A stretch of DNA of 64,000 nucleotides from Desulfosporosinus sp. (GCA_031292055.1 JARLHV010000040.1:1-64000); one strand, 5' to 3'. Numbered from the stretch's first letter, positions 36,920-45,598 are shown. Notes: a model not told the origin generated them from the letters alone. Made by a program: numbers and translations.

Positions 36920-38062
36920 TTAGACTGCGTGTTTAAGCAGCTCAGTGACCTGCTCGTCGGTTAGTTTCTGACCAAAAAAGAGGGCAAAGAAATCTTTCGT
37001 TTCCTGTTTCAAGTCAACCTTCACATAGTTCGGGTACAGCTCGCTTCCCAGCCATTCGATGCCAATGACTCGCATAACGTTGGGAGGACGATCATACCAG
37101 CCGAAGGGAAGCGCGGGAGTCAAATATACTTTTTTGTTCTTGATAGCATTCACCTTGCCCCAGGAAGTATCTTTCAAGATGCTGTCATAGGCTTTGGTAC
37201 CGCCTGAGTTAGAACTGACCAAAACAACATCGGGATTCCAGGAAAGCACCTGCTCCATGGAAACGTTCGTCATGCCCTGCCCACCCTTTGCTTGCACATC
37301 GGCCACGTTTTTACCTTTGACAAAATCCAGAACTTCTGTGTGGTCGGACCCAGAGGGATCGGTAGACAAACCACTGCTTCCTTCAGCGTAGTAAACGTTC
37401 ACCAGTTTGTCTGGCGGGATTTTGGCAACTATGTCGCTGACATTCTTCATTTTCTTCTCGCAGTAAGAAGCAAGCGTCTCTGCCCGATCAGGGACTCCTA
37501 AAATATCCCCCATAAGCCGATAGACCTTGGCGGTTGAGGCCAGGGCGGAATCCATAATAATTACAGGCCGCTTGGTCTGCTCTGTGATGCTGTCTGCGAT
37601 TTGCTCCGGGTTGTCGTTGACCCCAGTCGTTGTCATGAAAACGATCAGATCGGGAGCAAGTTTAGCTATTTCCTCAAGGTTGGCGGTGCTTTTTTCTCCC
37701 ATCCAACCACCCAGAACTGGAAGATTTTTGGCGCGATCGCTTAGGTATTTTTTTACATCGTCAGAAGGAGCATTGACCCAGGCGGCCAATTTTTCAGGGG
37801 CCAGAGAATACACCATGGGTTCGGCGGTTGGCACCGCGCAATAAACGGTGTTGATTTTCGTCGGGATTTTGACCTGTCTTCCTGCCATGTCCGTGATTAC
37901 CCGAGTTGTTGCCTGAGACGAATTATTGGTCGTAGCTGAAGTTGCCGGAGTGGTACTTGTAGCCTGACTGCCGCAGCCAGTCAGCAGCAAAGTTGTCATC
38001 CCAAGGCAAAGTAAAATTGCCAGTCCTTTGGAGACTATTCTCTTGGCAAAGATTTTTGACAT
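36920..38062 (-). CDS. FepB/TroA-type metal-complex binding lipoprotein (set F, second)
   Basis: 380 residues, ATG 38062 with GAGGAGG upstream. Signal peptide with lipobox LTGC followed by a Thr/Ser-rich linker. ITDMAGRQVKIPTKINTVYC, LEEIAKLAPDLIVFMTTTGV, GGQGMTNVSMEQVLSWNPD and GWYDRPPNVMRVIG closely parallel the set A protein at 11932-13017. The similarity links the two Moco-riboswitch operons to one ligand class. Confidence 0.9.
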   Translation of the reverse strand: MSKIFAKRIVSKGLAILLCLGMTTLLLTGCGSQATSTTPATSATTNNSSQATTRVITDMAGRQVKIPTKINTVYCAVPTAEPMVYSLAPEKLAAWVNAPSDDVKKYLSDRAKNLPVLGGWMGEKSTANLEEIAKLAPDLIVFMTTTGVNDNPEQIADSITEQTKRPVIIMDSALASTAKVYRLMGDILGVPDRAETLASYCEKKMKNVSDIVAKIPPDKLVNVYYAEGSSGLSTDPSGSDHTEVLDFVKGKNVADVQAKGGQGMTNVSMEQVLSWNPDVVLVSSNSGGTKAYDSILKDTSWGKVNAIKNKKVYLTPALPFGWYDRPPNVMRVIGIEWLGSELYPNYVKVDLKQETKDFFALFFGQKLTDEQVTELLKHAV

Positions 38063-38141
38063 TCCTGATTCCTCCTCATTTTTTCTTAAACTACCACTAT
38101 TATGGCGTTAAGATGTTCCAACCCTTTTATTCACACCCAAG

Positions 38142-39215
38142 TTATTTTTGATTTGCTTGCGCATTCATAAAGGAGTCAACATCTTGATCAGTTAACGTAG
38201 TATGATAAAATGTTTGGAAGAATTGCTTAGTCTCTTGGGTCAAGTTGATATTGGCAAAGATATCCGGATGAAGTGTCTTAGCCAGCCACATAAACCCCAG
38301 AATGGATTCCGGAGAAGGACGATCCCACCAGAAGGCCCCGATTGGACATTGGTACATTTGATTGTTCTTAACTGCGTTCAAATCCCTCATTTGCGGGTTA
38401 TTTTTTAAATCGTCAGCCTTGATAAATGAATTTTTGGTTGGACCAATATTGCTGCTCATGATCATAATATCTGGATTCCATTTCAACAGTTGCTCAACTG
38501 AAATAAGATTGGCATTGTCTACCTTCTGTGCAACATTAATTCCCCCGGCTATTGTAATAAATTCCTGTCCCCAGGCAGAGCCATCAGTCTTAAGTGGGGT
38601 GCCGAGCATATAATAAACGTTTTTCAATTTGTCTGATGGAATTTTAGCCACATCATCCTTAAGTAGTTTCAAGCGGCTTGCCCAAAAATCAGAAAGAGCT
38701 GCTGCTTCTTTTTCTTTATGCAAAACATCTCCCATCATCTTAAATTCTTTAGTCAAACCTTCAATCGTTGCCCGTCCTGTTAATACTGTTACAACTGGTA
38801 TTCCGGCTTCCTCCAATTTCTTGTTGCCCGTTGGAGAAGTAACGCTGGCCACAACCAGATCCGGCTTCAGTTTTATGATCTCTTCGACATTGATGTTGTC
38901 AAAGGAACCAACATCCGGCAGGTTCTTAAACTGAGGGTCCATTTTAATTAATTGGGGAAAGTTCTCCTGCACCGGCTGACCAATTATTTTATCCGCGCCA
39001 CCGAGAACAACAATCTCATTGGTGGCACCTCCGTAGCAGGTAACAACGATTTTATTGACTTCCGCTGGAATTTTGACTGTTTTATTGGCCATATCCACAA
39101 TAGTTCGTTCTACTGGTGGTGCGCTATCAGTTGTCTTGCTGCCACAACCGCCTAAAAGCACAAGAGATAACATAATAACAATCAGGGTAATGTAAGATTT
39201 TACCGACTTCGTCAT
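38142..39215 (-). CDS. FepB/TroA-type metal-complex binding lipoprotein (set F, first)
   Basis: 357 residues from ATG 39215 (GGAGGAAAGAGT before it); the frame is open to 39233. Lipobox LGGC. Segments IVDMANKTVKIPAEVNKIVV, VEEIIKLKPDLVVASVTSP, VEQLLKWNPDIMIMSSN and AFWWDRPSPESILGFMWLAK. It is the first gene behind Moco riboswitch 2 and is separated from the next binding protein by 79 bp. Confidence 0.9.
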   Translation of the reverse strand: MTKSVKSYITLIVIMLSLVLLGGCGSKTTDSAPPVERTIVDMANKTVKIPAEVNKIVVTCYGGATNEIVVLGGADKIIGQPVQENFPQLIKMDPQFKNLPDVGSFDNINVEEIIKLKPDLVVASVTSPTGNKKLEEAGIPVVTVLTGRATIEGLTKEFKMMGDVLHKEKEAAALSDFWASRLKLLKDDVAKIPSDKLKNVYYMLGTPLKTDGSAWGQEFITIAGGINVAQKVDNANLISVEQLLKWNPDIMIMSSNIGPTKNSFIKADDLKNNPQMRDLNAVKNNQMYQCPIGAFWWDRPSPESILGFMWLAKTLHPDIFANINLTQETKQFFQTFYHTTLTDQDVDSFMNAQANQK

Positions 39216-39305
39216 ACTCTTTCCTCCACACACTCTCTATTTACACATCGATTGACTTTGCTCATTTGTCCGATCCCGTTTAAATATTCAGTTTATAATT
39301 GGCAC

Positions 39306-39337
39306 AAAAAATAGCTCCACCCATAGAAAGTGGAGCA
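39306..39337 (-). terminator. Intrinsic terminator of Moco riboswitch 2
   Basis: On the minus strand GCTCCAC (39336-39330), a nine-base loop, GTGGAGC (39320-39314) and a T-run. It is nearly identical to the riboswitch 1 terminator. Confidence 0.82.
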
Positions 39338-39478
39338 TGCCAAACAAAAGCCTAGCCGGCCTAGCCACCTCCTTTTCAATAGTGAAGGCATATCCGTTTC
39401 CGGCTACACCCTGAGGGCTTAAAGCCCTGGCCGGTAACCATAGATTTACTCTTTAGGTTAGTACGGCTCGGAGATAGG
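39306..39478 (-). promoter_or_regulatory. Moco riboswitch 2, between modD and the set F binding proteins
   Basis: Minus-strand aptamer from 39478 to about 39350 with CTCCGAGCC, CCTAAAG, CTATGG, CAGGGTGT, CCGGAAACGG and ATGCCTTCA, so both the GAAA tetraloop and its receptor are intact. It begins within 2 bp of the modD stop. I see no promoter in the short gap, so it probably works as an internal attenuator on a transcript coming from the mod genes, gating the binding proteins, transporter F and nitrogenase-like set 2. Confidence 0.88.
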
Positions 39479-39479
39479 A

Positions 39480-40328
39480 TCAATTAAGTTTTTCCATCGT
39501 CACTCCAATGTCGGAAGGTTTGCCAAAATACATCGAAGTCGTCACAATAGCATCAATTCCTGAAGCTGCATAATCAGCAATATTACCTTCATTGATGCCA
39601 CCCGCTCCAAGCAGCGTAATCTGCGGGTTAAGCTGTCTGATTTGATCAACGATGCTCTTTAAATCACTGGGCAGGATCTTATCAAATTGTAATCCGTCAA
39701 CTCCTGCTTCGGACAAAAGGCGCGCATCTTCCAGGGTTTCTACCTCAACAATGATCTTCTTCTCACAGGCGTTCGCTTTAATTTCTTTGATTACCTGGAC
39801 AAGATCGTCGATATCACCCAGAAAAGCCAGATGCTGTTTGAAGGTTAAGATGGTTTCAGATAAGCCCAGCCGGTGAGGAAAAGCGCCTCCGGCAATTATG
39901 GCTTTAATTGAAAGCTCTTTGGTTCCCGGAAATGATTTCCTCGTAGCTAAGACAGCAACATGAGGGTTTACTGATTTAGCCTTATCCACCATCTTTTTTG
40001 TTCTGGTAGCAATACCTGAAGAGTATTCCAGGATATTCATCGACACTTTCCAAGCCATATGAAGGCTTGAGGCTAAGCCCTCAGCTTCAATAAATATATC
40101 TCCTTTATTAACAATGGAACCTGACGGTAACGATCGAATTGGCGTAACTCCGAGCTTAGCAAAGATTCTTAATACTTCCTCTACCCCAGCTAACACCGTA
40201 AATTCTCGCGCCTTAAAACTGATCTTCCCCTTCATTCCACCGATACCAAGCGTCAGCGTGGTTAAATCGATGTACGGAATATCTTCTTTAATCCAGCGGT
40301 CAATTGTATCATCACCGATATAAAGCAT
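39480..40328 (-). CDS. modD: ModD, nicotinate-nucleotide pyrophosphorylase-like protein
   Basis: 282 residues from ATG 40328 behind AAGGTGGAG; the longer frame to 40376 is not supported. The fold is of NadC type (quinolinate phosphoribosyltransferase): SRKSFPGTK-like TRKSFPGTKELSIKAI, VEVETLEDARLLSEAGVDGL and LLGAGGINEGNIADYAASGI. It matches the ModD family found in molybdate transport operons, whose reaction is not established. It sits directly behind modBCA, and the Moco riboswitch 2 starts at its stop codon. Confidence 0.85.
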   Translation of the reverse strand: MLYIGDDTIDRWIKEDIPYIDLTTLTLGIGGMKGKISFKAREFTVLAGVEEVLRIFAKLGVTPIRSLPSGSIVNKGDIFIEAEGLASSLHMAWKVSMNILEYSSGIATRTKKMVDKAKSVNPHVAVLATRKSFPGTKELSIKAIIAGGAFPHRLGLSETILTFKQHLAFLGDIDDLVQVIKEIKANACEKKIIVEVETLEDARLLSEAGVDGLQFDKILPSDLKSIVDQIRQLNPQITLLGAGGINEGNIADYAASGIDAIVTTSMYFGKPSDIGVTMEKLN

Positions 40329-40353
40329 GGTCTCCACCTTCATTTCATTGATT

Positions 40354-41205
40354 TTACTTTCCCTTAACGAAACCATTCTTTTGAAAAATCTTCATAGCCT
40401 CATCACTTTGCAAATACTCCAGGAACTTCGTAGCATCAACGCTGTTTTTAGAGGCTGTTACCACCGCTGCTGGTAAGACAACTGGTTTATGAGAATTTGC
40501 TTGGGCTTTTGCCACAATTTTAACTTTAGTTGAGGTAATGGCAACCGTATCCCAGACAAAACCTGCTTCAGCATTACCCGTCTCAACGTAAGTCATGACT
40601 TGCATTAGATCCTTGCCCATGACCAACTTGGGTTGTAAAGCGTCCCATAATTTAAGAGTGTCTAGAGTTTCTTTCGCCGTCTTGGCTGCTGGAACTGAAT
40701 CAGCCTCGCCAATTCCGATTTTTTTAACCTCTGGTTTGGTTAAATCCTCAAAACTATTGATTGAAGTGTTGTTTTTATCGACAATTAAGACAAGTTCATC
40801 GCCTAACAAATTTACTCTAGTGTCTTTCTTAATAAGCCCTTTCTGCTCTAGGACATCCATTTGTGGCTTACCTTGAGAGATGAAAATATCGGTGGGTGCA
40901 CCCTGCTCGATTTGTGTTTGGAGCGTACCGGACGGACCATAATTATAAACTAATTTCACTTGAGGATTTTTGACCGCATACAACCCTTTAATTTCTTCAA
41001 GTGAGCCTTTTAAACTGGGAGCAGTCGCTATTAAAAGTTCCACAGGTTTAGTCTGGTCAACGTTACTACCTACCGTCGCTGAGGTTTCCTTGGCAGCACT
41101 TGAACAACCCGAAACAAAGAGCACCAGAAATAAGATGGAACAAGCAATTAATCCTAAGGCAACTTGAGCTTTATGAGTCTCCTTAATTTTATAAAATAGT
41201 TTCAT
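40354..41205 (-). CDS. modA: Molybdate/tungstate-binding lipoprotein ModA
   Basis: 283 residues from ATG 41205. Lipobox VSGC. Typical ModA blocks: LLIATAPSLKGSLEEIKGLY, YNYGPSGTLQTQIEQGAPTD, IFISQGKPQMDVLEQKGLI and NAEAGFVWDTVAITS. It binds the oxyanion outside the membrane and passes it to ModB. Mo versus W preference cannot be read from the sequence. Order here is modB-modC-modA-modD. Confidence 0.9.
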   Translation of the reverse strand: MKLFYKIKETHKAQVALGLIACSILFLVLFVSGCSSAAKETSATVGSNVDQTKPVELLIATAPSLKGSLEEIKGLYAVKNPQVKLVYNYGPSGTLQTQIEQGAPTDIFISQGKPQMDVLEQKGLIKKDTRVNLLGDELVLIVDKNNTSINSFEDLTKPEVKKIGIGEADSVPAAKTAKETLDTLKLWDALQPKLVMGKDLMQVMTYVETGNAEAGFVWDTVAITSTKVKIVAKAQANSHKPVVLPAAVVTASKNSVDATKFLEYLQSDEAMKIFQKNGFVKGK

Positions 41206-41266
41206 GTGTTTGTTTCCCCTCTTCCTCATTACATTTTTATTGCCGAATGATCAGACATTTTTCAGA

Positions 41267-42334
41267 TTATGTTTTAATTACAATTAGGTCCTCAGGGTTA
41301 ATTCGGAGTTTCCAGGGCTGTGGCTTATTCTTCAAATCCAACCACATTTGTTTAGTGATCTCCCATTGAATTTGCTGGTTACCCTGTTCTCCACTATCCT
41401 TTTCCACAGTCAGATAGACTGTCATCCGTGACGGAGCCTCACTTGCTAACTTAAGCAAGCATTTAAACACGTTGTCATTTTCTTCGTCTAAGGCCAAGGT
41501 AAGTGTGTGGGCACGAATACCTACCCATTCAATGTTTCTAGAAATTTCACGCTTGGTTTTTATGTTTATTCCCCAATCCAGAGCCATGAACTCAAACGCT
41601 GATATGTATTTTGCTCGAGAAAAGTTCTTGCACCCTGTTAGTCGTGCAGATACCAGTGAAGGCGGAGCCTTGAAGACTTCCTTTGTCTCTCCTTTGGCTT
41701 CAATTCCCCCTCGTGACAGAACGACCAATTGATTACAAAGGCTGTAGACTTCTTCCATGTTATGGGTTACATACAGGGTAACCCCTTGATAGTCGGAGAG
41801 CGTCTCTGTCAATTGTTCGATCATGTGACTTCTCAAATAATCATCCAGCGCAGAAAATGGTTCATCTAAGAGCAAAGCCTCTGGCTTTATGGCTAAAGCC
41901 CGAGCTAGAGCAACTCTCTGCTGTTGTCCTCCAGAAAGCTGGCTAGGGTATCTCTTTTCCAAACCTTCCAACTTGATCATCCTCACCATACCCTTGATTA
42001 TGGCCAGTTTATCCTCTCGTTTTCGGTTTTCAATTCCGAAACCGATGTTATCCTCAACCGTCATATTGGGAAACAGAGCGTAATTTTGGAATAAAAAGCC
42101 GAGCTTTCTCTTACGACAGGGAAGATTAATCCCTCTCTTGGAGTCAAACAACGTTCGACCGTTGAGAACAATTTGACCACTATCAGGTGTATCAATTCCC
42201 GCGATGCAGCGCAAAGTCATGCTTTTACCTGATCCAGAGGCTCCCAAAAGTCCAAGCACTTCTAAACCTGCTTCAAAACTAACCTCAAGCTTAAAGTCCG
42301 GCAGTTTTTTTTGGATATCAACCAATAATTCCAT
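41267..42334 (-). CDS. modC: Molybdate ABC transporter ATPase ModC
   Basis: 355 residues from ATG 42334, just after the modB stop; TTG 42358 is inside modB and rejected. ATPase domain 1-~230: GASGSGKSMTL, LSGGQQQRVALARALA, LLLDEPFSALD and VTHNMEEVY. The C-terminal ~120 residues form a regulatory region of the MOP/TOBE type (WVGIRAHTLTL, LRINPEDLIVIKT), which can bind oxyanion. Longer than the second ModC at 43293-43958, which has no such domain. Confidence 0.92.
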   Translation of the reverse strand: MELLVDIQKKLPDFKLEVSFEAGLEVLGLLGASGSGKSMTLRCIAGIDTPDSGQIVLNGRTLFDSKRGINLPCRKRKLGFLFQNYALFPNMTVEDNIGFGIENRKREDKLAIIKGMVRMIKLEGLEKRYPSQLSGGQQQRVALARALAIKPEALLLDEPFSALDDYLRSHMIEQLTETLSDYQGVTLYVTHNMEEVYSLCNQLVVLSRGGIEAKGETKEVFKAPPSLVSARLTGCKNFSRAKYISAFEFMALDWGINIKTKREISRNIEWVGIRAHTLTLALDEENDNVFKCLLKLASEAPSRMTVYLTVEKDSGEQGNQQIQWEITKQMWLDLKNKPQPWKLRINPEDLIVIKT

Positions 42335-42335
42335 A

Positions 42336-42962
42336 CTATTTTCTACCGTTATGAGCAAACATTTTGCGTTGGTAATCCGTCCAATAATTCATTAAGGTCA
42401 TAACGATCAGTGAAATAATAAAGATTAGTATCACCCATATCAAAGCCTTTCTCATTTCCCCGCCTTCGGCCGCAAAGAAGATCGCGGCAGGAATTGTCAA
42501 TGTTTTACCAGGTATATTACCGCCAATCATGAGCGTGGCGCCAAAATCGCCCAAGGCCCTTGCAAAGGCTAAAACAGTACCCGCAGCTACTCCCGGCCAA
42601 GAAAGTGGAATCGTTATCTTCCAGAATATTTTCCACTCTGAGACACCCAGCGTACGTGCAGCATAAATAATATTTTGATCGATTTGTTCGAAAGCACTTC
42701 TTACCGTTCGATACATTAACGGAAAGGCGACCACTGAAGCAGCAATAACAGTTGCCGGCCAGGAGAAGATAACGGACGTCCCAAGGGCCATCAGGAGTTT
42801 TCCAAGGGGTCCGTTCTTGCCAAACAGGATAAGCAGCAAAAATCCTACGACAGTCGGGGGTAAAACGAGAGGTAACGTTAGTACCCCGTCAATCAAACCC
42901 TTGAATTTCCCCCGATATCCCGAAACAAAACACGCAGCCGCGATTCCGAAGAAAAAGGTCAC
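42336..42962 (-). CDS. modB: Molybdate ABC transporter permease ModB (5' end uncertain)
   Basis: 208 residues if started at GTG 42962, but that GTG has no ribosome site and cuts into the first helix. The same frame continues upstream to 43058 and reads WGLDYSPLLISLRAAIIATI, exactly the usual ModB start, without any ATG, GTG or TTG. ATG 43043 with AGGGGG upstream is one frame off and would need a one-base shift near the G-run at ~43020. So either a CTG (43016) or other rare start is used, or there is a frameshift. Permease blocks LPLVLPPTVVGFLLL and FARALGDFGATLMIGGNIPG are intact. First gene after Moco riboswitch 3. Confidence 0.8.
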   Translation of the reverse strand: MTFFFGIAAACFVSGYRGKFKGLIDGVLTLPLVLPPTVVGFLLLILFGKNGPLGKLLMALGTSVIFSWPATVIAASVVAFPLMYRTVRSAFEQIDQNIIYAARTLGVSEWKIFWKITIPLSWPGVAAGTVLAFARALGDFGATLMIGGNIPGKTLTIPAAIFFAAEGGEMRKALIWVILIFIISLIVMTLMNYWTDYQRKMFAHNGRK

Positions 42963-43069
42963 AATAGTTGCTATGATTGCTGCTCTTAAGGATATCAGCA
43001 GCGGGGAATAATCCAGCCCCCATAAATCACTATAAACACCATGACCCCCTTTTCCTCGTCATGAACAGT

Positions 43070-43102
43070 GAAAATAAAATACGGCTCCCAAAAAGGGAGC
43101 CA
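43070..43102 (-). terminator. Intrinsic terminator of Moco riboswitch 3
   Basis: Minus strand GGCTCCC (43101-43095), A/T loop, GGGAGCC (43089-43083), then a T-rich tail to 43070. A second small hairpin, arms AAACTGG/CCAGTTT at 43109-43126, precedes it. Confidence 0.8.
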
Positions 43103-43243
43103 TAAATAAACTGGCATCCCAGTTTAATACTTGCTACTCCTTTTCTAAACATGAAGGCATACCTGTTTCCGGGAACACCCTGAGGGTCTAGGCCCTATCC
43201 AGCAACCATAGATTTATCTTTAGGTCATTCTGGCTCGGAGATT
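43070..43243 (-). promoter_or_regulatory. Moco riboswitch 3, between modC2 and modB
   Basis: Minus-strand aptamer from 43243 to about 43135: CTCCGAGCC, GACCTAAAG, CTATGG, CAGGGTGT, CCGGAAACAGG, ATGCCTTCA. GAAA tetraloop and receptor are preserved, and the peripheral stems differ from copies 1 and 2. It starts 50 bp after the modC2 stop. A weak TATAAA box may exist in that gap, but read-through from modA2 is as likely. Confidence 0.87.
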
Positions 43244-43292
43244 TATTCATTATTTTTCAAGATTTTATAATACAAATGCGAAGGATACGTGT

Positions 43293-43958
43293 TTACTGGG
43301 CTATCGTGAGTTTTTTTAAGACCTCTTGTTTACCGTGATCAAGTTTAATAATCTGGTCTCCAAGCATTTCTGCTTCGTGAACATCATGCGTAACCAGAAT
43401 GAAAGGAATCTGCCATTGGGCTTGGAGCTTAAGCAACTCTTGTTGGAGTGAACTCCGTGTGTCTTGGTCAAGTGCGGATAAAGGTTCATCAAGCAACAAA
43501 AGTTCGGGTTCTGTCATTAAGGCTCGAGCAAGAGCAACTCTTTGTTTTTCTCCTCCCGAAATCTGCTTAGGATAACGATTGCGCAAATGTTCGATCTTTA
43601 GCATCTTTAAGACATTGGTAGCAGTAAGTGCCTTGTTGGGATTACTCCCTTTTTTGGGCTTTCCATAAACAACATTTTTTTCAACGGTCATATGCGGGAA
43701 GAGAGCATAGTCTTGAAAAAGATACCCAATATGGCGATTTCTGATTGGAACGTCCTTGCCACGCTCAGACGAGAAGACAATCTTATCATGGATATTAATT
43801 TCCCCCCATGAAGGGGTTTGGAGACCTGCTAGGCACTGGAGGATCGTCGTCTTACCTGCCCCAGAAGGACCCACAAGCGCAAGAATTCCCTGACTCAAAG
43901 AGATATCCACTTCAAGCTCGAAGGTGAGTAATTTCTTTTTAAAATGAGCTTTGAACAT
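43293..43958 (-). CDS. modC: Molybdate/tungstate ABC transporter ATPase (second set)
   Basis: 221 residues, its ATG overlapping the permease stop. GPSGAGKTT, ISGGEKQRVALARALM, LLLDEPLSALD and VTHDVHEAE. It consists of the ATPase domain only, without the C-terminal oxyanion-binding region, so feedback inhibition by Mo at the ATPase is not expected. Forms a compact modABC set with the two genes upstream. Confidence 0.9.
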   Translation of the reverse strand: MFKAHFKKKLLTFELEVDISLSQGILALVGPSGAGKTTILQCLAGLQTPSWGEINIHDKIVFSSERGKDVPIRNRHIGYLFQDYALFPHMTVEKNVVYGKPKKGSNPNKALTATNVLKMLKIEHLRNRYPKQISGGEKQRVALARALMTEPELLLLDEPLSALDQDTRSSLQQELLKLQAQWQIPFILVTHDVHEAEMLGDQIIKLDHGKQEVLKKLTIAQ

Positions 43959-44644
43959 TATATTTCCTCTCCTCTTGAATCCCTTCTTAATCCCCTTCTC
44001 CAGCGGTTCACTCCATAAATAACCAAGAAACTGAAGACCGTCATGAGGATGACTAAGATGCTTGCTTGCCTAAGGTCGCCTGCATCATTATCAAAATAGA
44101 TGGCTAAAGGCATTGTTTGAGTCTTGCCTGGGATATTGCCAGCGATCATCAACGTCGCACCAAATTCCCCCAGCGAACGAGCGAAGGCCAAAACTAAACC
44201 TGCGATAATCCCATTCCAAGCTAGGGGAAGGGTTATCGTAAAAAATACCCTATACTCTCTCGCTCCCAAAGTACGCGCAGCCTGCTCAAGATTTCGATCA
44301 ATACTTTCAACCGCAGCCTTTACGGCTTGATACATCAACGGAAATGAGACGACAGCGGCCGCTATGACTGCTCCCACCAGGGTAAAGACAACTCTAATTT
44401 GAAACCATTGTTCAAGTAACCTGCCTAAAGGACCGTTTTTTCCAAAAAATACGAGTAACATAAACCCAATGACTGAGGGCGGGAGAACCAAGGGCAAAGT
44501 AATCAAAGATTCGATAATATCTTTGCCCACGAACTCATGCTTGGCCATTAAACTAGCGATTGGTATACAAGAACAAGTCACAATAATAACAGAGGCAAAG
44601 GCAACTTTAAGAGATAGAATAATGGGAATGAAGTCAAATTCCAT
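43958..44644 (-). CDS. modB: Molybdate/tungstate ABC transporter permease (second set)
   Basis: 228 residues, about six helices, with LPLVLPPSVIGFMLLVFFGK and FARSLGEFGATLMIAGNIPG (the EAA-like loop). Normal full-length ModB starting MEFDFIPIILSLKVA, useful as a template for the missing N-terminus of the other ModB. 21 bp downstream of modA2. Confidence 0.92.
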   Translation of the reverse strand: MEFDFIPIILSLKVAFASVIIVTCSCIPIASLMAKHEFVGKDIIESLITLPLVLPPSVIGFMLLVFFGKNGPLGRLLEQWFQIRVVFTLVGAVIAAAVVSFPLMYQAVKAAVESIDRNLEQAARTLGAREYRVFFTITLPLAWNGIIAGLVLAFARSLGEFGATLMIAGNIPGKTQTMPLAIYFDNDAGDLRQASILVILMTVFSFLVIYGVNRWRRGLRRDSRGEEI

Positions 44645-44665
44645 AGGGCACTCCCAGATACGAAT

Positions 44666-45481
44666 TTATTTTGTTAAAGTCTTAAACCCATCTTTTACAA
44701 AGACCTGCTGGGCTTCTGCACTTTGTAAGTACTTAAGAAAATCTTGGGCAGTTTGTTGGTTTTTAGATGCTGCAATAACCGCCGCAGGATAGACAATAGG
44801 TTTGTGGCTGCTGTCTGGAACCACCGCAACGACCTTAACTTTAGTTGAACCTAATGCATCAGATCGGTAGACAAATCCAGCATCCGCGTTCCCTGTTTCT
44901 ACAAAATTCAGAACCGAAGTTACATCCTTCGCCATCACCATTTTAGGTTGCAAAGAATCCCAAAGTTTGAGACTCGTTAGGGCATCTTGGGCATATTGCC
45001 CGGCTGGTACGGACTTAGGTGTACCAATGCTGATATGGCTAACACTTGCTTGGCTCAGATCGTCGAGGGATGTAACCTTGCTATTATCTTTCCCGGTAAT
45101 AAGAACTAAATCATTGCCAAGCAAGTCAATTCTGCTGTCTTTAACCAGTAAACTTTTTTGTTCCAGGGCATCCATCTGTGATTTTCCAGCGGAAATAAAA
45201 AGGTCGACCGGTGCACCCTGTTCGATTTGTTGTTGAAGCGTACCTGAAGCTCCAAAACTAAAGGTCAGCTTAACGCCCGGAGTTTTCTGGGCATAATCTT
45301 TTTGAAGCTCAGTCAATGAGTTTTGCAAACTAGCTGCGGCTGACACCGTAATCTCAGTTTGCTTAGCCGGTGTGACGTTTGTTGATGGCTGACTGGTATT
45401 CCCTGTACCACAGCCGACTAACGATAGAATGGATAGAATTAATAGCAAACTGAATCCTAATACTCCTGACACTTTTTTCAT
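44666..45481 (-). CDS. modA: Molybdate/tungstate-binding lipoprotein ModA (second set)
   Basis: 271 residues, ATG 45481 behind AAGGAGGAG. Lipobox LVGC. TVSAAASLQNSLTELQKDYA, FSFGASGTLQQQIEQGAPVD and LFISAGKSQMDALEQKSLL match ModA. It is roughly half identical by eye to the ModA at 40354-41205, so the two mod sets are old paralogues. First gene of the long minus-strand transcription unit, under the TTGCCA/TATAAT promoter and GTTAG repeats. Confidence 0.9.
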   Translation of the reverse strand: MKKVSGVLGFSLLLILSILSLVGCGTGNTSQPSTNVTPAKQTEITVSAAASLQNSLTELQKDYAQKTPGVKLTFSFGASGTLQQQIEQGAPVDLFISAGKSQMDALEQKSLLVKDSRIDLLGNDLVLITGKDNSKVTSLDDLSQASVSHISIGTPKSVPAGQYAQDALTSLKLWDSLQPKMVMAKDVTSVLNFVETGNADAGFVYRSDALGSTKVKVVAVVPDSSHKPIVYPAAVIAASKNQQTAQDFLKYLQSAEAQQVFVKDGFKTLTK

Positions 45482-45552
45482 TTATACTCCTCCTTATGTA
45501 TTGTATCTTGAGTTAGTCCATATTTGGGTATTGAGTATTATAGTAATGCAAT

Positions 45553-45598
45553 CATAAAATATACCTAACATGAACTAACGTAACACAACTATAGAGTC
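45553..45598 (-). promoter_or_regulatory. Iteron-like operator before modA2, GTTAG/GTTGT at 10-bp spacing
   Basis: On the minus strand GTTGT, GTTAG and GTTAG occur in 10-bp register right after the -10 box, with an extra GTTAC offset by 5 bp. It is the same layout as at 16311-16349. Confidence 0.65.
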
